Source of the DNA: Christensenella sp. UBA3770
Lineage (GTDB): Bacteria > Bacillota > Clostridia > Christensenellales > CAG-1252
Direction: 5' to 3'
NCBI GenBank assembly: GCA_002371075.1
Contig: DFFS01000052.1
Location: 1 to 28,955, forward strand
Length of the DNA stretch: 28,955 bases
Shown here: piece after piece, positions 24,334 to 28,955 of the stretch
Layout: every line of letters starts with the position of its first letter
How positions within the stretch are numbered: the stretch's first letter is position 1
The notes under the pieces: generated by a model
Databases searched by the model: none
What the model was told of the DNA's origin: nothing
Seen by the model: the letters and a program-made list of their open reading frames with translations, nothing else
Program-made: the position numbers and the translations under genes

Positions 24334-24362
24334 ATTATAACCCACGTCGGAAGGAATGTCAA
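24334..24362 (-). promoter_or_regulatory. Consensus promoter giving a leaderless mRNA (YcxB-like gene)
   Basis: TTGACA (24357-24362), 17-bp spacer, TATAAT (24334-24339), both perfect, then exactly 6 nt to ATG 24327. No SD in between. The -35 overlaps the ung stop codon. Confidence 0.88.
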
Positions 24363-25024
24363 TCGATCGTCCAATCCACCGTTTCACCGTGTTTTGCCAA
24401 AAAGGCGTTTGCCTTGGAAAAGTGTTTGCACCCAAAGAACCCCGCAAAGGCGGAAAGCGGACTGGGATGCGGCGCTTCCAAAACAAGGTGGCGTGTTTGA
24501 TCGATCAAAGACTTTTTGCTACGTGCATTTGCGCCCCAAAGTAAAAAGACCATCGGCTTCTCGCGCGCGGACAACAGAGAAATCACGTGATCGGTAAAAA
24601 CCTCCCACCCTTTCCCACGGTGAGACAAGGGCTGCGCCCGGCGCACCGTTAAGGCGGTGTTTAACAAAAACACACCCTGTTTTGCCCACGATTCCAAACA
24701 CCCGTGCGACGGAATATGAAACCCGATATCGGATTGCATCTCCTTATAAATGTTTTTTAAAGACGGAGGTACTTCCACCCCCCTCTTTACGGAAAAAGCA
24801 AGACCATGCGCCTGTCCGACGCCGTAATACGGGTCCTGCCCGAGAATGACCACCTTTACGTCCTCATACGGACAAAGCTTAAATGCGTTGAAAATGTCGT
24901 TCATGGGGGGATAAATCTCGCGCGAGCGGTATTCCTCGGCAAGAAACGCGCGCAGATCCTGATAATACGGCTGCGCCCATTCGTCCTTTAACAGTTCATC
25001 CCAAGAGTTTCCGATATGTACCAT
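24359..25024 (-). CDS. ung: Uracil-DNA glycosylase, family 1
   Basis: 221 residues, the family length. Removes uracil from DNA, first step of base-excision repair. The water-activating motif is GQDPYYGVGQAHGLAFSV (62 on) with catalytic Asp64; family 1 enzymes usually read GQDPYHGPGQAHG, so the His of PYH is Tyr and the Pro is Val here. LLNTALTVR, LLWGANARSK and HPSPLSA (His186) are the other active-site blocks and are intact. No SD is seen; TATACT ends 7 nt before the ATG, suggesting a leaderless or nearly leaderless mRNA. The next gene starts 31 nt downstream from its own promoter. Confidence 0.95.
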   Translation of the reverse strand: MVHIGNSWDELLKDEWAQPYYQDLRAFLAEEYRSREIYPPMNDIFNAFKLCPYEDVKVVILGQDPYYGVGQAHGLAFSVKRGVEVPPSLKNIYKEMQSDIGFHIPSHGCLESWAKQGVFLLNTALTVRRAQPLSHRGKGWEVFTDHVISLLSAREKPMVFLLWGANARSKKSLIDQTRHLVLEAPHPSPLSAFAGFFGCKHFSKANAFLAKHGETVDWTID

Positions 25025-25031
25025 AAGTTAC

Positions 25032-25060
25032 AGTATAGCACATTATACAACTTTTTGCAA
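25032..25060 (-). promoter_or_regulatory. Promoter of ung, near-leaderless
   Basis: TTGCAA (25055-25060), 17-bp spacer, TATACT (25032-25037), then 7 nt to ATG 25024 and no SD. A TATAAT at 25042-25047 lacks a -35 at proper spacing. Confidence 0.65.
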
Positions 25061-25076
25061 AAAAAGCGCTGAGCGA

Positions 25077-25105
25077 TTGACTTATTTTACAAATGTGATT
25101 ACAAT
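25077..25105 (+). promoter_or_regulatory. Promoter of tRNA-Gly
   Basis: TTGACT (25077-25082), 17-bp spacer, TACAAT (25100-25105). Predicted +1 near 25112, 2 nt before the mature tRNA. Confidence 0.85.
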
Positions 25106-25113
25106 AGAACCAT

Positions 25114-25188
25114 GCGGGAGTCGTTCAATGGTAGAGCACCAGCTTCCCAAGCTGGCTTTCGCGGGTTCGATTCCCGTCTCCCGCTCCA
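25114..25188 (+). tRNA. tRNA-Gly (anticodon CCC), CCA encoded
   Basis: Acceptor stem GCGGGAG (25114-25120) with CTCCCGC (25178-25184). The D arm contains TTCAATGGTAGAGC. Anticodon stem CCAGC/GCTGG around loop TTCCCAA, giving anticodon CCC (reads GGG). T arm GCGGG-TTCGATT-CCCGT. Discriminator T and encoded CCA (25186-25188). Its own terminator follows at 25199. The 3' end recurs twice downstream. Confidence 0.96.
25169..25187 (+). repeat. tRNA-Gly 3'-end repeat, copy 1 (within the tRNA)
   Basis: GATTCCCGTCTCCCGCTCC, identical over 19 nt to copy 3 (25501-25519); its last 14 nt plus the A of CCA (15 nt) match copy 2 (25350-25364). Confidence 0.9.
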
Positions 25189-25198
25189 ACTAAGATTT

Positions 25199-25222
25199 GC
25201 CGTGACAAAGTCACGGCTTTTT
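25199..25222 (+). terminator. Intrinsic terminator of tRNA-Gly
   Basis: GCCGTGAC (25199-25206), loop AAA, GTCACGGC (25210-25217), then TTTTT. Perfect 8-bp stem. Confidence 0.92.
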
Positions 25223-25349
25223 CTTTCTCACAAACAAGCGCTTGCGATTGATTGGGAGAAAAAAGCCATAGTGCGACAGCACGGGCAAATCGACAGCGGA
25301 TGCACACCACACCGTGCAGGTGTAGGGAATATCCCACAAGGGAATATCA

Positions 25350-25364
25350 CCGTCTCCCGCTCCA
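25350..25364 (+). repeat. tRNA-Gly 3'-end repeat, copy 2
   Basis: CCGTCTCCCGCTCCA, identical to 25174-25188 of the tRNA. It is followed within 5 nt by its own terminator (25369-25392). The sequence upstream does not form the rest of a tRNA. Confidence 0.85.
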
Positions 25365-25368
25365 TAAG

Positions 25369-25392
25369 CACCTGCTTGCAGGTGTTTTTTTT
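25369..25392 (+). terminator. Intrinsic terminator after tRNA-tail copy 2
   Basis: CACCTG (25369-25374), loop CTTG, CAGGTG (25379-25384), then eight T. Confidence 0.88.
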
Positions 25393-25398
25393 ATTTAT

Positions 25399-25510
25399 GA
25401 CGGGAATCGAATAGGGAGCCACGAAGCGCAGCGAGTGCTTTGCTTTAGCAAAGTGAAAAGGCTTTGATGCCTTTTCAGCGGGTAGGCCCGCACAGGCGGG
25501 GATTCCCGTC
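25399..25510. repeat. Structured element bounded by 10-bp inverted repeats of the tRNA T-arm
   Basis: GACGGGAATC (25399-25408) and its exact reverse complement GATTCCCGTC (25501-25510) bound the element; both derive from the tRNA T-arm sequence. Inside are strong hairpins: CTTTGC-TTTA-GCAAAG, GAAAAGGC-TTTGAT-GCCTTTTC and CCCGC-ACAG-GCGGG. The stretch 25189-25582 holds no credible protein gene. A structured RNA or the remnant of a tRNA-targeting element is possible. Confidence 0.65.
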
Positions 25511-25519
25511 TCCCGCTCC
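25501..25519 (+). repeat. tRNA-Gly 3'-end repeat, copy 3
   Basis: GATTCCCGTCTCCCGCTCC, identical over 19 nt to tRNA positions 25169-25187. It is again followed by a terminator (25535-25564). Confidence 0.88.
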
Positions 25520-25534
25520 GCAACTACATAAACA

Positions 25535-25564
25535 AAAAACCGCATCCAAATCGGATGCGGTTTT
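25535..25564. terminator. Bidirectional terminator between rpmA and the tRNA-tail region
   Basis: CCGCATCC (25540-25547), loop AAATC, GGATGCGG (25553-25560), with five or more A on the left and four T on the right. It ends the rplU-prp-rpmA unit on the minus strand. Confidence 0.9.
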
Positions 25565-25582
25565 GTCTTTTCTTTCGTCAAC

Positions 25583-25864
25583 TTATTCCGCTTTTGCGTA
25601 AACGCTGACTTGTTTCCTATCCTTGCCCACTCTCTCAAAACGGACCACGCCGTCGATCAATGCAAAGAGAGTGTCATCCTTGCCGCGACCAACGTTTGTG
25701 CCGGGATGGATCTTGGTGCCTCTTTGTCTGACGAGAATGTTGCCCGCAAGAACAAACTGACCGTCGGAGCGCTTTGTGCCAAGCCTTTGCGCCGCACTGT
25801 CTCTGCCGTTCCTTGAGCTACCAACGCCCTTCTTGTGAGCGAACAGTTGCAATTTGATAAACAT
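25583..25864 (-). CDS. rpmA: 50S ribosomal protein L27, with cleavable N-terminus
   Basis: 93 residues. The core (HKKGVGSSRNGRDS...RQRGTKIHPGTNVGRGKDDTLFA) is complete. It is preceded by MFIKLQLFA, which corresponds to the Firmicutes L27 extension ending in LQFFA that Prp removes so that the L27 N-terminus can reach the peptidyl transferase centre. The site here is LQLFA, with one F replaced by L. ATG 25864 starts one base after the prp stop; GGAGG lies inside the end of prp. Last gene of rplU-prp-rpmA. Confidence 0.96.
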   Translation of the reverse strand: MFIKLQLFAHKKGVGSSRNGRDSAAQRLGTKRSDGQFVLAGNILVRQRGTKIHPGTNVGRGKDDTLFALIDGVVRFERVGKDRKQVSVYAKAE

Positions 25865-25865
25865 A

Positions 25866-26195
25866 TCACTTTACCTCCACTTCAATGTACTCCGAATAGC
25901 CTTTTTGAAGGTCCGAAACGCTTGCGAGAAGCGTCTTGATGATCACGTTGCAATCGTGTTGCTTATCTTTGCCGAGATTCTTCGGCAAGGCAAGCGACAA
26001 ACTGCCTTTGTTTTGATCCACACGGTAATCGGCTTTGACGCCAACCACTTGCATGATGCCAAGCGCCGCACCTTGTACAAGCGCCGAGAGCGCTGCGCAA
26101 ACGATGTCTTCGCCTTGACAGGCGTAACCCGTGTGACCTTCGGACGTTATTCGGACGAAATCTTCGCCTTGTTTAATAAATACGATCTTCGTCAT
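25866..26195 (-). CDS. prp: Ribosomal-processing cysteine protease Prp
   Basis: 109 residues. The catalytic pair is in SEGHTGYACQGEDIVCAALS: His21 and Cys33, close to the numbering of the characterised S. aureus enzyme. It cleaves the N-terminal extension of L27, encoded by the next gene. Its ATG shares one base with the rplU stop (TAATG), so the three genes are translationally coupled in the usual rplU-prp-rpmA order. Confidence 0.94.
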   Translation of the reverse strand: MTKIVFIKQGEDFVRITSEGHTGYACQGEDIVCAALSALVQGAALGIMQVVGVKADYRVDQNKGSLSLALPKNLGKDKQHDCNVIIKTLLASVSDLQKGYSEYIEVEVK

Positions 26196-26503
26196 TATTT
26201 GACGATCTGTTTGATCTGTACTGTCGTAAACGGCTGTCTGTGACCTTGACGCTTGCGCTCGTTCTTCTTTGCCTTATACTTGAAAACGATGATCTTCTTG
26301 TCTTTGCCTTGGGCGAGAACTTCCGCTTCTGCAAAAGCACCGGCGATCGTGGGATTGCCGGCGGACACACCGCTTTCATCGCTGAGCATGAGCACGTCAA
26401 ACTTCACGGTGTCACCGACGTTTGCCTCAAGTTTTTCAACGTTGAGTTTCATGCCGTTTTCCACCTTATACTGCTTGCCACCTGTTGCGATAATTGCGTA
26501 CAT
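26195..26503 (-). CDS. rplU: 50S ribosomal protein L21
   Basis: 102 residues, full length. It begins MYAIIATGGKQYKVENG and ends with KNERKRQGHRQPFTTVQIKQI, the RNA-binding basic end (usual KK..RR..GHRQ..T...I). Binds 23S rRNA. AGGAGG lies 6 nt before ATG 26503. Upstream are a promoter at 26585-26613 and a leader that folds like the L21 autoregulatory leader. First gene of rplU-prp-rpmA. Confidence 0.97.
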   Translation of the reverse strand: MYAIIATGGKQYKVENGMKLNVEKLEANVGDTVKFDVLMLSDESGVSAGNPTIAGAFAEAEVLAQGKDKKIIVFKYKAKKNERKRQGHRQPFTTVQIKQIVK

Positions 26504-26578
26504 AATTTACCTCCTCTTACCAGTCTCGCTGAACGGGGTGGGCATAGTGCCACTTTGTGACCCTTGTCATGCGGCTCA
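26504..26578 (-). ncRNA. Probable ribosomal protein L21 leader
   Basis: About 75 nt between the predicted +1 and rplU. It contains a hairpin GTGGCA-CTA-TGCCCAC (one bulged C) and the run GGGTCACAAAG before it, in the position of the L21 leader known from Bacillota. The family match is from memory of the motif, not from a search. Confidence 0.5.
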
Positions 26579-26584
26579 AGAAAT

Positions 26585-26613
26585 ATGTTAACATTTAAAA
26601 GGACGACTGTCAA
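26585..26613 (-). promoter_or_regulatory. Promoter of rplU-prp-rpmA
   Basis: TTGACA (26608-26613), 17-bp spacer, TAACAT (26585-26590). It separates the ribosomal unit from the MreB-like gene upstream. Confidence 0.75.
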
Positions 26614-26692
26614 ACAAAAATATGCAGTCTATTTAAATAAAAAATTTATTATTTGTGTTTTGCGCTCTTGGGAGCCACGCAAGCCCCTTAAA

Positions 26693-27688
26693 TCAAAGCA
26701 TCTTGTACATTCTGTCCCTGTCGTCAAAGAAGGCAAGCGCGCCGAGCGCAATGGTCTCATCGGGGTTTTTGGGGACCAAAACGCGCATTTTCAAGCGATC
26801 GCTCAAGAAATCCGCAACACCCTCCGCCGCTGCGATCCCGCCGCAAAGGGTAATGCCTGCGTTGTAAACGTCGGGAATAAACTTGTCGGGGCACATCATC
26901 GAAACGCTCTCGATGACCATAGCAAAGGAAGACGCCACCGACAACAGGAGCGGGCTGATCTCCCCCGAGGTGATCTCTGCCTGCGCGGGTTTGTTGTCCA
27001 CAAGATTTCTGCCGTAAACGTCCGCGCTCATCATCTGCCCCGAGTAGAAAGAGCCGATCTTGACGCGAAGCTCTTCCGCGTGCGCTTTGCTGATGCCGAG
27101 ACGGTAGTTTTCCGCCACGTAAGCGCAGATCTTTTCATCCATGGCGTTGCCGCACATCGTAACAGAGCAACCCGTGATGATGCCGTTCGGTCCGACAATG
27201 GCTACGTCGGAAACAGACGCGCCGAACGTGGCGATCAGGTTGTAATCACTGGAAAGTTGCGAGCTGACCGCGATGGGCGCCTCCATCAAAATGGGGCTCT
27301 TCAACCCAACCTCCGCAAGCACGTTTTCATAGTTTTTGCGTTCAACCACCGAAGTGCCGCAAGCGATCGTGGCGATCACCTCGGGACGGGGAGTAAACAA
27401 GCCTTTCTTGGGGAGAGCCTTGCGCAAAAAGTCCTTAAGCATCCAAATGGTTACGTCGGAATCCTCAATCACGCCGCCTTTCACGGGATGGACAAGCACC
27501 GCCATCGGGTCCCTATCCCTGCTGCGCATATAACGTTTTGCTTCATAGCCGGAAGCGTAATACTTGATCTTGCGCCCTTGTCGCGCCAGCGCCACGACCG
27601 TAGGCTCCTTGAAAACCACGCCCTTGCCGTGCAGAGCAATGACGGTCACAGTGTATCCCATGTCGATCACGATCTCATTTGTAAACAT
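26693..27688 (-). CDS. Degenerate MreB-like actin-family protein
   Basis: 331 residues from ATG 27688 (GGGAG 6 nt upstream; an upstream in-frame start lies deeper inside maf). Collinear with MreB: IDMGYTVTVIALHGKGVVFKEPTVVA (about 8-33), GYEAKRY (47-53), HPVKGGVIEDSDVTIWMLKDFL (67-88), AMDEKICAYVAENYRLGISKAHAEELRVKIGS (182-213) and a late LCGGIAAAEG. MreB polymerises under the membrane to guide wall synthesis. Here the phosphate-2 loop, VDIGGGTTE in MreB, reads IATFGASVSD (152-161): the Asp and two of the three Gly are lost. In phosphate-1, DLGTANT is DMGYTVT. ATP binding or hydrolysis is therefore doubtful. It overlaps maf by 14 nt, as expected for the maf-mreB locus, but mreC and mreD do not follow. 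Confidence 0.8.
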   Translation of the reverse strand: MFTNEIVIDMGYTVTVIALHGKGVVFKEPTVVALARQGRKIKYYASGYEAKRYMRSRDRDPMAVLVHPVKGGVIEDSDVTIWMLKDFLRKALPKKGLFTPRPEVIATIACGTSVVERKNYENVLAEVGLKSPILMEAPIAVSSQLSSDYNLIATFGASVSDVAIVGPNGIITGCSVTMCGNAMDEKICAYVAENYRLGISKAHAEELRVKIGSFYSGQMMSADVYGRNLVDNKPAQAEITSGEISPLLLSVASSFAMVIESVSMMCPDKFIPDVYNAGITLCGGIAAAEGVADFLSDRLKMRVLVPKNPDETIALGALAFFDDRDRMYKML

Positions 27689-28235
27689 CTTTAACTCCCA
27701 TCTTCTCAAGGTGAACCTTGAGTTTTTCCGTCGGCAGCCCCATTATCGTATCGAAACTGCCCAAGTATTTCTTGACGACGACGCCGTCCTGTATGCCGTA
27801 TGCGCCCGCTTTGTCATAGGGGGCAAATCGCTCAAGATACAGCTTGATCTCACGGTCGGACAACTTGTTGAAAAGCACGTCCGCACGATCGTAAAAGAGC
27901 ACGGTCTCCTCGCCCTTTTTCAAGCAAACGCCGGTGTAGACAGAGTGCCAATCACCGGACAACTCCTTTAACATCAAAAAGGCGTCCGCTTTGTCCTTTG
28001 GTTTGCCGTAGTACTTGCCCTTTTTGTAAACCAGCGTATCCGAACAAATGACGATACGCGGGTCTTCGCCAAGCCCCAAAGACTTTTTCAGAGCAAGATC
28101 CATCACGCGAAGATGCGGACGAACGTAGGGCGAGCTTTCCTCCGCGCCGGAGGACGCCACGTCAAACTCCACGACGACTTTTTTCAAAAGCTCGCGCCGA
28201 CGAGGCGAAGCGGAACACAACAAGACTTTTGCCAT
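27675..28235 (-). CDS. maf: Maf nucleoside triphosphate pyrophosphatase
   Basis: 186 residues from ATG 28235. The N-terminal motif LLCSASPRRRELL (5-17) and the later ICSDTLVYKKGKYYGKPKD and YGIQDGVVVKKYLGSFDTIMGLP blocks are those of Maf/YhdE dTTP/UTP pyrophosphatases, which hydrolyse non-canonical or modified NTPs; linked to septum formation in Bacillus. A TTG start at 28250 is excluded because the -10 box lies between it and the ATG. There is no SD: TTTACA-17-TATAAT is placed so that +1 is the A of ATG, i.e. leaderless. The 3' end overlaps the MreB-like gene. Confidence 0.93.
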   Translation of the reverse strand: MAKVLLCSASPRRRELLKKVVVEFDVASSGAEESSPYVRPHLRVMDLALKKSLGLGEDPRIVICSDTLVYKKGKYYGKPKDKADAFLMLKELSGDWHSVYTGVCLKKGEETVLFYDRADVLFNKLSDREIKLYLERFAPYDKAGAYGIQDGVVVKKYLGSFDTIMGLPTEKLKVHLEKMGVKDVYK

Positions 28236-28241
28236 AGGTAT

Positions 28242-28270
28242 ATTATACAATACTTATCAAAAGTTGTAAA
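28242..28270 (-). promoter_or_regulatory. Promoter giving a leaderless maf mRNA
   Basis: TTTACA (28265-28270), 17-bp spacer, perfect TATAAT (28242-28247), then exactly 6 nt (ATACCT) to ATG 28235. No SD. Confidence 0.87.
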
Positions 28271-28301
28271 GAAAAAGGTTTTTTGAGTAATAAAGCCTTA
28301 A

Positions 28302-28330
28302 AAGTCCCTAGAAAGTCCCTATAGTCCTCA
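28302..28330 (+). repeat. Short direct repeats between maf and the TspO-like gene
   Basis: AAGTCCCTA at 28302-28310 and again at 28313-28321, an 11-bp period, followed by the related TAGTCCTCA (28322-28330). Helix-phased spacing would suit a regulator binding site upstream of either divergent gene; this is inference. Confidence 0.4.
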
Positions 28331-28388
28331 CTTTTACCCTGCGGTTTTCCCCTTTTGTATGGCGTCATAAAAACAAAGCGTGGATTCA

Positions 28389-28394
28389 TAAAAT
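28389..28394 (+). promoter_or_regulatory. Putative -10 box, leaderless TspO-like gene
   Basis: TAAAAT, then exactly 6 nt (AGAACC) to ATG 28401, with no SD. No convincing -35 at 16-18 bp spacing, so an activator may be needed or the call may be wrong. Confidence 0.4.
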
Positions 28395-28400
28395 AGAACC

Positions 28401-28877
28401 ATGCGTTGGTACAAGCGTTCCGTTGTTTTTGCGATCGGACTGTTCTTTGAGCTGATCGTCGCAATCCTTTCCTGTTTGTTGATAAAGGAAAACCGCAGTT
28501 GGCTGGAAACCCTTGCTTTGCCCTATTTTGCCCCTCGCTCCTTTTTGTATTACGCCATTGGAATGGAGATCGTGTATTTGTGCTCGGCTGCGTCCGTCGC
28601 CCTCTACACTTCCTCCGTCAGAGACCTCCCGAAAGCGCTGCTTTTAAACGCGGCGGAAGGGGGCGCCGAGATCGTTACGCTCTTGTTCTTTTTTAAGTTT
28701 ACGTATGAGATCACGTCGTTTTTTCTTGCGACGGCAACGATGATCCTCTCCACCGTTAACACCTTTTTGTTTTTGTCAAAAAGCGATGCGGCGGGCATCG
28801 TCCGCGTGGGAACGATGGGCGTAACACTGTATCTTTGGGTGATCATTTACTGCATTTTGACAATAAATTTCGCCTGA
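28401..28877 (+). CDS. TspO/MBR-like membrane protein
   Basis: 158 residues with five hydrophobic segments, the size and topology of TspO. Near the N-terminus SWLETLALPYFAPRSFLYYAIGMEIVYL recalls the TspO loop and second helix (W...L..P.F.PP......W...Y), and the end LYLWVIIYCILTINFA recalls the PYLxWVxFAxxLN ending. TspO proteins bind porphyrins and other hydrophobic ligands in membranes. The PP pair and the aromatic W of helix 2 are not kept, so it is a diverged member at best. ATG 28401 has no SD and lies 6 nt after a TAAAAT box. Confidence 0.6.
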   Translation: MRWYKRSVVFAIGLFFELIVAILSCLLIKENRSWLETLALPYFAPRSFLYYAIGMEIVYLCSAASVALYTSSVRDLPKALLLNAAEGGAEIVTLLFFFKFTYEITSFFLATATMILSTVNTFLFLSKSDAAGIVRVGTMGVTLYLWVIIYCILTINFA

Positions 28878-28912
28878 AAGGCGATGGAACATTGCATCTG
28901 ATCGCAAAACAC

Positions 28913-28941
28913 TTGAAAAAAGTTAAAAATATTGATATAAT
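28913..28941 (+). promoter_or_regulatory. Promoter at the right edge, leaderless type
   Basis: TTGAAA (28913-28918), 17-bp spacer, TATAAT (28936-28941), then exactly 6 nt (CAATAT) to an ATG at 28948. Confidence 0.8.
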
Positions 28942-28947
28942 CAATAT

Positions 28948-28955
28948 ATGTTACT
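28948..28955 (+). CDS. Start of a further gene, cut by the window edge
   Basis: Only ATG TTA CT is visible. It is called because the promoter just upstream has the same spacing as the other leaderless genes in the window. Product unknown. Confidence 0.5.

Noticed and set aside
25125..25337. Minus-strand ORF antisense to tRNA-Gly, ending ...GDGNRTRESQLGKLVLYH
   Set aside because: It is the reverse complement of the tRNA gene and terminator, a known type of false ORF; it has no SD and covers a clear tRNA.
25228..25638. 136-codon minus-strand ORF across the tRNA-tail repeats
   Set aside because: It runs through two terminators and the rpmA 3' end; its internal repeats (ERETGIP, ERETVIFP) come from the tRNA-tail copies, not protein repeats.
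26564..27694. 376-codon plus-strand ORF opposite the MreB-like gene
   Set aside because: Shadow of the MreB-like coding frame, starting in the rplU promoter region, with a His/Arg-rich composition.
28236..28250. TTG start for Maf giving MYNIP before MAKVLL
   Set aside because: The five extra codons include the -10 box and the predicted +1 is downstream of the TTG.
28871..28886. Hairpin TCGCC-TGAAA-GGCGA at the end of the TspO-like gene
   Set aside because: Only a 5-bp stem overlapping the stop codon and no T-tract follows; not a convincing terminator.
1..28955. CRISPR array, insertion sequence, prophage or conjugation genes
   Set aside because: No regularly spaced repeats, transposase, integrase or phage proteins found on either strand; the tRNA-tail repeats lack any integrase gene in the window.

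Overview
The window looks like a chromosomal segment of a low-to-mid GC member of the Bacillota (Firmicutes), probably an anaerobic Clostridia-like lineage. Support comes from a six-gene Rnf complex in the clostridial order C-D-G-E-A-B, an RNase J, the rplU-prp-rpmA trio with an L27 that carries the Firmicutes-type cleavable N-terminus, a folate ECF transporter behind a THF riboswitch, and a SpoVB-type flippase. I see no phage, transposon, plasmid or CRISPR genes. Almost all of it is housekeeping and membrane metabolism. Taxonomy is inferred from gene content only.

Layout, left to right. (1) 1-1064: 5' part of a radical SAM/PDZ protein (minus), divergent from a small membrane protein (1150-1827). 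(2) 1828-5959: minus-strand operon rnj - trhP-like U32 protein - MGDG-synthase-like glycosyltransferase, joined by 1-nt and 4-nt overlaps, driven from a good promoter at 6008-6037. (3) 6151-9314: plus strand, a sugar nucleotidyltransferase with its own terminator, then serC-serA (phosphorylated serine pathway) ending in a bidirectional terminator. (4) 9376-15891: minus-strand operon rnfCDGEAB-ppx. (5) 16069-16844: two overlapping half-size TauE/SafE genes. (6) 16979-22912: a 1430-residue repeat-containing surface protein, then a polysaccharide/lipid II-type flippase. (7) 22949-25024: folT with THF riboswitch, a YcxB-like membrane protein, and ung. (8) 25114-25582: tRNA-Gly(CCC) followed by a structured 390-nt zone with two more copies of the tRNA 3' end. 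(9) 25583-28235: rpmA-prp-rplU, a degenerate MreB-like protein and maf. (10) 28401-end: a TspO-like membrane protein, and at the very edge a promoter with the first codons of another gene.

How they work together: Rnf couples ferredoxin:NAD oxidoreduction to an ion gradient. Ppx at its 3' end could tie polyphosphate/(p)ppGpp status to energy state. SerC/SerA feed serine, glycine and one-carbon metabolism, which also uses the folate imported by FolT. Prp matures L27.

The observations I find most worth following are: (a) a recurrent leaderless-gene signature, where a sigma-A -10 box lies exactly 6 (once 7) nt before an ATG with no Shine-Dalgarno sequence, at six separate genes; (b) a collapsed maf...mreB...rplU-prp-rpmA locus lacking mreCD/minCD, with an MreB homologue that has lost key nucleotide-binding residues; (c) tRNA-Gly tail duplications, each with its own terminator; (d) an RnfG whose flavinylation motif has Ser where Thr is expected; (e) the large five-repeat, doubly membrane-anchored surface protein.
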